Translations under genes and position numbers: made by a program
NCBI GenBank assembly: GCA_018449595.1
Contig: JAAVUU010000002.1
Span: 434,001-498,000 of the forward strand
Direction of reading: 5' to 3'
Length of the DNA: 64,000 nucleotides
Origin: Rhizobiales bacterium dw_265
Lineage (GTDB): Bacteria; Pseudomonadota; Alphaproteobacteria; Micropepsales; Micropepsaceae
Shown here: in pieces, positions 57,782 through 64,000 of the stretch
Position numbering within the stretch: the stretch's first letter is position 1
Layout: every line of letters starts with the position of its first letter
The notes under the pieces: generated by a model
Database searches by the model: none
What the model was told of the DNA's origin: nothing
Seen by the model: only the letters and a program-made list of their open reading frames with translations

Positions 57782-59617
57782 ATGGCGAAACCCGAATCCC
57801 CCTCCGAGCCTTTCAAGCGCGCCGTCTCCGTCGCGGTGCGTTCGCTGGCGGCCGAGCCGGAACTGGAAGTGGCTTTCTCGTCGGAACCGCCGGCGCTCAA
57901 GGGCCTCAAGGCCCGCCTGCCCTCGCCGCATCGCAATCTGTCCGCCAGCGACATCGCCCTGGTGCGCGGCACCGGCGACGCCTATGCCCTGAAGCGCGCC
58001 TATCACGACGAGAAGGTGAACAGCCAGTTCCGTCCCGCCTCGCCCGATGGCGCCGCCATCTTTGAAGCCGCCGAACAGGCGCGTGTCGAAGCCATCGGCG
58101 CATTGGCGATGAAAGGCGTGCAGCAGAACCTGGCCAGCGGCCTGGAGCAGCGGCTGCTGGGCCGCGGGTTGGGCAAGGCGCGCACGCGCGAGGAAGCCCC
58201 CATCGCCGATGTGCTGGGGCTGCTGGTGCGCGAAAAGCTGACGGGCGAAAAGCCGCCGGCCTCGGTCGCGGGGGCGGTCAATCTGTGGCGGCCCTTCATC
58301 GAGGAAAAGGCCGGCACCGATCTCGACAAGCTGGCGGGCGCGCTGCGCGACCAGAAGGCCTATGCCCGCCTCACCCGCACCATGCTGGGCCATCTGGCGT
58401 TCGGCGATCCCAATGAGGCGGACCCGTCTTCCGACCAGGATGCCGAAGGCGAAAGCCCCGAAGGCGAGAACGACCAGGGCGAGGACCAGGAGGCGCGGCA
58501 GGAGGGCGACAGCGCCACCGAATCCGCCGCCGAAAGCGAAGACGGCGAACAGGTGGAAAGCGACCAGGCCGCCGACCAGTCCGATGAACTGTCCGATGGC
58601 ACCGAGCCGGAGGACGGCGCCAAGCCGCAACGCCATGAAGCGCCTTTCGCCCATCAGGACAGTTGGGGCTACAAGGTCTTCACCACCGAATTCGACGAGG
58701 AAATCGCGGCGGCGGACCTGTGCGAATCCGAAGAACTGGCGCGGCTGCGCGGTTTCCTCGACCAGCAGCTTTCTTCCATGCAGGGCGTGGTGTCGCGCCT
58801 GGCCAACAAGCTGCAGCGCCTGTTGATGGCGCAGCAGAACCGTCATTGGGAATATGACCTGGAGGAAGGCATGCTCGATGCCTCCCGCCTGCCGCGCATC
58901 ATCATGGACCCGATGTATCCCCTCTCGTTCAAGCGCGAGAAGGACACGACGTTCCGCGATACCTGCGTCACGCTGTTGCTGGACAATTCCGGCTCCATGC
59001 GCGGGCGTCCCATCATGGTGGCGGCGATGTGCGCCGACATCCTGGGCCGGACCCTGGAACGGGTGGGCGTGAAGACCGAAATCCTGGGCTTCACCACCCG
59101 CGCCTGGAAGGGCGGACAGGCGCGCGAGAAATGGCTGCAGGCCGGCAAGCCGCCGCAGCCGGGCCGCCTCAACGATTTGCGCCACATCGTCTACAAGGCC
59201 GCCGACGAGCCCTGGCGCCGCGCCAAGCGCAACCTGGGCCTGATGATGCGCGAAGGCTTGCTGAAGGAGAATATCGACGGCGAGGCGCTGACCTGGGCCC
59301 ACAACCGCATCGTCGCCCGGCCCGAGCAGCGCAAGATCCTGATGGTGATTTCCGACGGCGCGCCGGTGGACGATTCCACCCTGTCGGTCAATGCCGGCAA
59401 TTACCTGGAGCAGCATCTGCGCCGGGTGATCGAGGAGGTCGAAACCCGCTCCAGCGTCGAACTGACCGCCATCGGCATCGGCCATGACGTGACGCGCTAT
59501 TACCGCAAGGCGGTGACCATCGTGGATGCCGAACAATTGGGCGGTGCCATGACCGAGCAGTTGACCGAACTGTTTGCGGAAGACGCGCCATCGGGGCGCA
59601 AGCGCCGCAGGGCCTGA
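57782..59617 (+). CDS. cobT: Cobaltochelatase subunit CobT
   Basis: A 611-residue partner of CobS. The N-terminal region ([24 protein letters not shown]) is followed by a very acidic stretch at about 215-280 (Asp/Glu/Ala/Ser-rich) and a C-terminal VWA domain with the [28 protein letters not shown] and GHDVTRYY. The layout equals that of Pseudomonas/Brucella CobT. It starts 13 bases after palindrome copy G. Confidence 0.95.
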   Translation: MAKPESPSEPFKRAVSVAVRSLAAEPELEVAFSSEPPALKGLKARLPSPHRNLSASDIALVRGTGDAYALKRAYHDEKVNSQFRPASPDGAAIFEAAEQARVEAIGALAMKGVQQNLASGLEQRLLGRGLGKARTREEAPIADVLGLLVREKLTGEKPPASVAGAVNLWRPFIEEKAGTDLDKLAGALRDQKAYARLTRTMLGHLAFGDPNEADPSSDQDAEGESPEGENDQGEDQEARQEGDSATESAAESEDGEQVESDQAADQSDELSDGTEPEDGAKPQRHEAPFAHQDSWGYKVFTTEFDEEIAAADLCESEELARLRGFLDQQLSSMQGVVSRLANKLQRLLMAQQNRHWEYDLEEGMLDASRLPRIIMDPMYPLSFKREKDTTFRDTCVTLLLDNSGSMRGRPIMVAAMCADILGRTLERVGVKTEILGFTTRAWKGGQAREKWLQAGKPPQPGRLNDLRHIVYKAADEPWRRAKRNLGLMMREGLLKENIDGEALTWAHNRIVARPEQRKILMVISDGAPVDDSTLSVNAGNYLEQHLRRVIEEVETRSSVELTAIGIGHDVTRYYRKAVTIVDAEQLGGAMTEQLTELFAEDAPSGRKRRRA

Positions 59618-59674
59618 GCGACGGCGCAGTCGCGCACAAATTCAACCACCCGGCGGCTTGCTTAAGCTCGCCGC

Positions 59675-59721
59675 GTACTAAGGCTCGCAAAGGTCCACCG
59701 GACCTTTGCGAGCCTTAGTAC
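59675..59721. terminator. 22-bp perfect inverted repeat between cobT and the convergent membrane-protein gene
   Basis: 59675-59696 is the exact reverse complement of 59700-59721, with a three-base loop. The TAA of the minus-strand gene (59717-59715) lies in the right arm. It is ideally placed as a bidirectional terminator for convergent genes, though neither side has a long T-run. Confidence 0.65.
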
Positions 59722-60485
59722 CCATTCATCCCATATAATGGCCGCATCGCGGGGCGCAGCAGGCCATAGGGCAGCAGCAGCAGGATGCTTTCGCCGAAGA
59801 ACAGGACGAAATGCACCAGCGCCATGTCGGTCCAGGCGATCTCGCCGGCATAGGCGGCCGGATAATAGACCGCGCTGAACACCAGCGAAGCCGCGAAAGA
59901 CGCCGCCAGCGGCGCCATCCACCAGCGCGGTCCCCGTGTGGCGTCGAAGAAGACGATGGCGATGAAGTTGGCGAACAGGAAGGACGCGCCGAAGGCCAGC
60001 ATGGCGCGCCAGGTCAGGGCCGGGGTGTTGTTGATCCAGTTGTCTATGTCGCCGGGATTGATCAGTGCCACCAGGATGAAAACCAGGAGCGCGCCCAGCA
60101 ACTGGCCGAAGGCATAAGGCGCGCCATAACGGCGGTTGGTGAGATGGATCGCGGTCCAGGCGACCGGCAGCACCAGGTCGCTCATCGCCAGCATGGCGTT
60201 CTGCACCAGCCTGGGCGCCGACGGCAGCAGCAGGAAGGCGTCGGTGTAGAAATAGGCCGCGCCCAGCAACACGCTGAGCAGGGTCACCGGCAGGATCAGC
60301 CGGGTGGCGATGCGGATGGGCCGGGCATAACGCTGCAGCGGGCTTTCGGGCTCGCCGCCATAGGCGCGTTCCCGGGGCGGCCAGACGGCGTCATCGCCAT
60401 GGCGCAGGCGGTAGGGGCCCTCGTCCGCCTCCAGGGCGGCCATGGGCAGGCGATGTGCGCCATTGCGGTAATCATAGGCTCTCAA
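59715..60485 (-). CDS. Polytopic membrane protein (possibly VUT/DUF165-like)
   Basis: A 256-residue protein with a 55-residue soluble N-terminus and five to six membrane helices (LILPVTLLSVLLGAAYFYT, LAMSDLVLPVAWTAIHL, YAFGQLLGALLVFILVAL, MLAFGASFLFANFIAIVFF, LAASFAASLVFSAVYY, MALVHFVLFFGESILLLLPY). Some segments, for example FANFIAIVFFDATRGPRWW, recall the VUT (queuosine-precursor/vitamin uptake) family, but key signatures are not certain. Its gene ends inside a 22-bp stem. Located between cobT and rpmB. Alternative: an unassigned transporter. Confidence 0.7.
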   Translation of the reverse strand: MRAYDYRNGAHRLPMAALEADEGPYRLRHGDDAVWPPRERAYGGEPESPLQRYARPIRIATRLILPVTLLSVLLGAAYFYTDAFLLLPSAPRLVQNAMLAMSDLVLPVAWTAIHLTNRRYGAPYAFGQLLGALLVFILVALINPGDIDNWINNTPALTWRAMLAFGASFLFANFIAIVFFDATRGPRWWMAPLAASFAASLVFSAVYYPAAYAGEIAWTDMALVHFVLFFGESILLLLPYGLLRPAMRPLYGMNGY

Positions 60486-60601
60486 GACACCCCAGCCGCG
60501 CTCCAGACGTCTCAGTCTGGCACGCTTTCAGCAGATTGCAGAGGTGTTCCCGCAAGCAATGTGCCTGCGGCGGAACCTTATTGCGGATTTAGGCGGCGGC
60601 G

Positions 60602-60713
60602 CTTATTTGCCGAAGTACGGCCGCTTACGCGGCCTTGGCGGCGGCCACTTTCTTGATGGTCAGGCCGCCTTATTTGCCAAAGTACGGCCGCTTACGCGGC
60701 CTTGGCGGCGGCC
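60602..60713. repeat. Tandem duplication of the rpmB 3' end
   Basis: Two 45-base copies (60602-60646 and 60669-60713), period 67, differ at one base. The second covers the last codons and stop of rpmB. The first, downstream of the gene, still translates on the minus strand as LTIKKVAAAKAA-stop, a relic of the L28 tail. Each copy has the hairpin GGCCGC-TTAC-GCGGCC (60619-60634, 60686-60701) around the stop codon. Confidence 0.85.
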
Positions 60714-60985
60714 TTTTTGGCGATGGCGCGCTTCAGGCGCAGCGCCTTGGGCGACAGCACGCCGTCCTTGGCCTTCAGGATGAAGGGGTCCAGGCCGCCA
60801 TTCTTGTCCACCGAACGCAGGGCGTTCATGGAGATGCGCAGCTTGTAGCTGTTGCCCAGCAACTCGCTGGCCAGCGCGATCAGCTGGATGTTCGGGCGGT
60901 AGATCCGCTTGGTCTTGTTGTTGGCGTGGCTGACATTGTTGCCAACCAAAAGGCCTTTTCCGGTCAATTCGCAGCGGCGCGCCAT
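60692..60985 (-). CDS. rpmB: 50S ribosomal protein L28
   Basis: A 97-residue L28. Family signatures MARRCELTGKGLLVGNNVSHANNKTKRIYRPNIQ and the C-terminal KAKDGVLSPKALRLKRAIAK are present; the tail KKAAAKAA is the alphaproteobacterial Ala/Lys extension. It is divergent from DUF3108. The end is embedded in a hairpin and duplicated downstream. Confidence 0.97.
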   Translation of the reverse strand: MARRCELTGKGLLVGNNVSHANNKTKRIYRPNIQLIALASELLGNSYKLRISMNALRSVDKNGGLDPFILKAKDGVLSPKALRLKRAIAKKAAAKAA

Positions 60986-61202
60986 AACGTCATCTCTTCA
61001 GATTCGCGGGGATTCGCGAGGTTTTCCGCGGATTTTGTCCGGGAAAGAGCGGGGTTCATAAGCAAACGGGCCTTGAAGGTCAAGCACAACCGTTCAAATC
61101 CGGGCCAGAGTTCATTTGAGGCTTCGCTTCAGAGTTCACTTGGCGCGCCATGAAAAGTACCAATATAAACAGCCACATTCACCCCAGCCCGGGTTCCCGG
61201 TC

Positions 61203-62051
61203 ATGTCCAGAAGCGCCGCCTTGCCTCTCCTGATCGCCGTCCTGGCCACGCCGGCCTGGGCCGCCGGCGGCGCGGGCGCCGAGAGCCCCGCCCAGCCGGC
61301 CTCCCAGCTGCAGATGGCCATGACCCTCTATGCCGGGGGCATCACCATGGGGACCATGGACATGGACGCCACCCTGCGGGGCGACGCGTATCATGTGGTT
61401 TCCAACATGCAGACCTCGGGCGTGGTCAACGCCTTCTGGCAGTCGGAAATCCAGGCCACCGCGTCCGGCAAGCTCGGCGCCAAGGGCTTCCAGCCCGGAC
61501 TCTATGACAGCTATGACGCCGGCCATGCCGGCAGGAAGCAGCAGGTGTCGCTGAGTTACGATGGCGGCACGCCGAAGCTTTATGCCGATCCCGTCTATGC
61601 CACCACGGGTTTCGAGGTGAAGCCGGACGATACCAGAAGCACCCTGGACCCGCTGAGCGCGGTGACCTTCATCTTCAGCGGGGTCTCGACCAGCAGCGCC
61701 AACCCCTGCGCCGTCACCGCCCCGGTGTTCGACGGCCGCCGCCGCTATGACATCGCCATGAGCAAGGTGCGCGACGTCGATATCCGCATGGACAACGGCC
61801 TCTATCAGGGCAAGGGCGTGGAATGCGAAGTCCGTTACCGCCAGCTGGCCGGTTTCCGCCCCAATGTCCTCAAGGCCAGGGAAAGCTTCCCGCTGATCCA
61901 TGCCTGGTTCGTCAGCTTTCCCAGCACGGTCACCGGGCGCGACTACACCGTGCCGGTGCGGGTCTGGGCCGACACCAAGTATGGGGTGCTGGCGATGCTG
62001 GCCACCGCCATCCGGGTGGACGGCGCCGCCCCCAGGGGCGTGAAACCATGA
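61203..62051 (+). CDS. DUF3108 domain exported protein
   Basis: A 282-residue secreted protein with signal peptide (MSRSAALPLLIAVLATPAWA). The DUF3108 beta-barrel core is seen in LQMAMTLYAGGITMGTMDMDATL, HVVSNMQTSGVVNAFWQSEIQ, LDPLSAVTFIF and YTVPVRVWADTKYGVLAMLATAIRV. Between rpmB and the helicase as usual in the class. Function unknown, probably outer-membrane/periplasm associated. MSRSAAL is preferred to the ATG at 61116. Confidence 0.88.
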   Translation: MSRSAALPLLIAVLATPAWAAGGAGAESPAQPASQLQMAMTLYAGGITMGTMDMDATLRGDAYHVVSNMQTSGVVNAFWQSEIQATASGKLGAKGFQPGLYDSYDAGHAGRKQQVSLSYDGGTPKLYADPVYATTGFEVKPDDTRSTLDPLSAVTFIFSGVSTSSANPCAVTAPVFDGRRRYDIAMSKVRDVDIRMDNGLYQGKGVECEVRYRQLAGFRPNVLKARESFPLIHAWFVSFPSTVTGRDYTVPVRVWADTKYGVLAMLATAIRVDGAAPRGVKP

Positions 62052-62345
62052 CAAATGAGCAGTAAATGGCGGCGGACATCGCCTGAACATCGCCAAAACA
62101 TCATCAGGGTACGGAATAGAGTCGTGTGGACCGGACAAAGGGCCAATCCTCGCCTTGCCTACCAGATGTGGTGGTGAACAGTGTGCAGATGTCAGCTAAA
62201 TGTATGAGAACAAAGGCAGATATTGAATTGGTTAGCGATTCGGACTGCATATGTTCCGTGTCCGTACCATTCTTTAACGCGGCATCCACAAGCAGCCCAC
62301 CCGCCGCCCACTAGCCGCCAAGTCCCCTGACACGAGTTTGAGCAA
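62052..62345. other. Lower-GC spacer upstream of the helicase
   Basis: 294 bases, visibly richer in A/T than both neighbours (for example AAATGTATGAGAACAAAGGCAGATATTG). A 62-codon plus-strand frame (62126-62314) with an antisense frame over it has no ribosome site. No repeat or terminator seen. It may be a remnant of foreign DNA and must contain the helicase promoter. Confidence 0.5.
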
Positions 62346-64000
62346 ATGCACACCACCGGACACAGACAGGACAGCGCCCCAAAGGTGACGGCGGTCCTGG
62401 GGCCGACCAACACCGGCAAGACCCACTTCGCCATCGAGCGGATGCTGGCCCACAAGTCCGGCATGATCGGGCTGCCGCTGCGGCTCCTGGCGCGCGAGGT
62501 CTATGACCGCATCGTCACCCTGCGCGGGCCGGGCGAGGTCGCCCTGATTACCGGCGAGGAAAAGATCGTCCCGAAAAATCCCCGCTTCTATGTCTGCACC
62601 GTGGAAGCCATGCCGCTGGACATATCGGTCGCCTGCCTGGCGATAGACGAGATCCAGCTTTGCGCCGATCCCGAGCGCGGCCATGTCTTCACCGACCGGC
62701 TGCTCCATGCGCGCGGAACGCAAGAGACCATGTTCCTGGGCAGCGATGCCATGCGCGGCGTCATCCAGCGCTTTGTGCCGCGCGCCTGGTTCATCAGCCG
62801 CGCGCGCTTTTCCGATCTTGCCTATACCGGCGCCAAAAAGCTCACCCGCCTGCCCCGCCGCTCCGCCGTGGTGGGATTTTCCGCCGAGGATGTCTATGGC
62901 ATCGCCGAAGTGATCCGCCGCCAGCGCGGCGGCGCCGCGGTGGTGCTGGGCGCGCTGTCGCCGCGCACCCGCAATGCGCAGGTTGAACTGTACCAGTCGG
63001 GAGACGTGGACTTCCTGGTGGCGACCGACGCCATCGGCATGGGCCTGAACATGGATGTGGACCATGTGGCCTTCGCGGCGCGCGACAAGTTCGATGGTGT
63101 GCGGATGCGGCCCTTGCTGCCGCAGGAAGCCGGCCAGATCGCCGGCCGCGCCGGGCGTTACATGAATGACGGCACCTTCGGCGTCACCGGCGATTGCGAA
63201 CCGTTCGAGGATGAACTGGTGCAGCGGGTCGAGACGCACCGCTACGATCCGGTGCGGGTGCTGCAGTGGCGCAACGCGGCGCTGGATTTCCGCAGCCTAG
63301 CGGCGCTGAACGACAGCCTCGATCTGCCGCCGCCGGAGCGTGGGTTGACGCGGGCGCGACTCGCCAGCGACGCCCTGGCGCTGAAAATCCTCTCCCAGGA
63401 CGATGAGATCAAGGCCCTGGCCGCGTCGCGCGATAGGGTGGGACGGTTGTGGGATGTCTGCCAGTTGCCTGACTTCCGCAAGCTCTCCACCGATGAGCAT
63501 GTGAAGCTGGTGAAGACCGTCTTCCTGTTTCTCGGCAGCGACGGCGGCGTGATCCCCGACGACTGGCTGGCGCGCCAGATCGCCCGTGCTGATGTGACCG
63601 AAGGCGATGTGGCGACGCTGTCGGGGCGGCTGGCGATGATCCGCACCTACACCTATGCCGCCAACCGCGCCGGCTGGACGCGCGACGCGGCCCACTGGCA
63701 GGGCCTGACGCGGGCGGTGGAGGACCGGCTGTCGGATGCGCTGCACCAGGCGCTGACCCAGCGCTTCATCGACCGCCGCACCTCGGTCCTGATGAAGCAT
63801 CTGCGCGATGACGAATTCGGCTCGCTGGCGCTGGATGAAGCCGGCGGCGTCTCCATCGGCGGCGAGGCGATCGGGCGGCTGGACGGCTTCCGCTTCGTAC
63901 CCGATCCACGCGCGACAGGGCTCCACGGCCGCACCTTGCGTGCGGCCGCATTAAGAGGCCTGGAAAGCGAGATCGCCGCGCGCAGCGCCACACTGGCTGC
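62346..64000 (+). CDS. SUV3-like ATP-dependent RNA/DNA helicase (3' end beyond the window)
   Basis: 551 codons are visible; the frame is open at base 64000. The N-terminus has Walker A GPTNTGKTHFAIER, motif II AIDEIQLC, motif III-like FLGSDAM, and motif VI QIAGRAGRYMNDG, the pattern of the Suv3 superfamily-2 helicase conserved in alphaproteobacteria. In mitochondria Suv3 works with RNase; the bacterial role is probably RNA turnover. ATG 62346 gives the conserved length before motif I. The remaining C-terminal part, often long, lies outside. Confidence 0.9.
   Translation, partial: MHTTGHRQDSAPKVTAVLGPTNTGKTHFAIERMLAHKSGMIGLPLRLLAREVYDRIVTLRGPGEVALITGEEKIVPKNPRFYVCTVEAMPLDISVACLAIDEIQLCADPERGHVFTDRLLHARGTQETMFLGSDAMRGVIQRFVPRAWFISRARFSDLAYTGAKKLTRLPRRSAVVGFSAEDVYGIAEVIRRQRGGAAVVLGALSPRTRNAQVELYQSGDVDFLVATDAIGMGLNMDVDHVAFAARDKFDGVRMRPLLPQEAGQIAGRAGRYMNDGTFGVTGDCEPFEDELVQRVETHRYDPVRVLQWRNAALDFRSLAALNDSLDLPPPERGLTRARLASDALALKILSQDDEIKALAASRDRVGRLWDVCQLPDFRKLSTDEHVKLVKTVFLFLGSDGGVIPDDWLARQIARADVTEGDVATLSGRLAMIRTYTYAANRAGWTRDAAHWQGLTRAVEDRLSDALHQALTQRFIDRRTSVLMKHLRDDEFGSLALDEAGGVSIGGEAIGRLDGFRFVPDPRATGLHGRTLRAAALRGLESEIAARSATLA

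Noticed and set aside
60516-60540. Sigma54 promoter candidate (TGGCACGCTTTCAGC)
   Set aside because: The TGGCAC half matches but no TTGC follows at the required spacing.
62126-62314. 62-codon frame upstream of the helicase
   Set aside because: No ribosome site, no similarity known to me and an equally good antisense frame.

Overview
This 64 kb window is chromosomal DNA from a GC-rich alphaproteobacterium. The evidence is gene order rather than any single gene. ntrB-ntrC-ntrY-ntrX leads into a D-amino-acid transaminase. ispDF, pgpA, pncC, ratA and lipA are grouped. The run clpB / DUF4167 / prmC / prfA / ispG / rodZ / ptsP / lysC / ubiG / DUF1178 / nitrilase / grxC / comF / methyltransferase / mutT / argJ / secA and the run xerD / aroK / aroB / corC / bolA / J-protein / cobS / cobT / rpmB / DUF3108 / SUV3-like helicase are both typical of the class. 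I cannot fix the family; something near Rhizomicrobium/Micropepsaceae or Caulobacterales is a guess. No rRNA, tRNA, CRISPR array, transposase, prophage or replication origin was seen.

Layout. 1-7.1 kb, minus strand: two nitrogen-type two-component systems, then a foreign-looking small gene and the start of dat. 7.2-13 kb: isoprenoid (ispDF), phospholipid (pgpA), NAD salvage (pncC), a secreted SGNH/sugar-dehydrogenase pair, and ubiquinone/lipoate genes. 13-25 kb is the most accessory part: acyl-CoA/ACP ligase, dadA, two small exported proteins, an iron-storage pair (bfd-bfr), GST, PHB depolymerase, S1/P1 nuclease, M23 peptidase, transglutaminase and csaA. 25-48 kb is conserved housekeeping (ClpB chaperone, translation termination, MEP pathway, cell shape, PTS-Ntr, aspartate kinase, ubiquinone, arginine, SecA) with a class A beta-lactamase and a tiny Flp-type pilin inserted. 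48-64 kb: CorA, a CsgG-like exported protein, a low-GC orphan, AccA, XerD, the shikimate pair aroK-aroB, a CorC-type transporter, BolA, J-protein, the cobaltochelatase pair CobS/CobT, a membrane protein, L28, DUF3108 and a helicase cut by the window end.

Two structural themes cross gene boundaries. First, seven copies of one intergenic bipartite palindrome (about 75-130 bp, core TCATGGCCCGC...GCGGGCCATGA) lie at about 9.0, 15.3, 25.2, 30.7, 35.5, 39.9 and 57.7 kb. Each has two hairpins that are reverse complements of each other, so the element can fold in two mutually exclusive ways. Second, several genes (ntrC, DUF4167, the membrane protein at 59.7 kb, rpmB) end inside a perfect stem-loop that contains the stop codon. 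Operons are tightly packed with ATGA, GTGA, TTGA and TAATG overlaps, and two convergent pairs share a single CTAG that provides the TAG stop on both strands.
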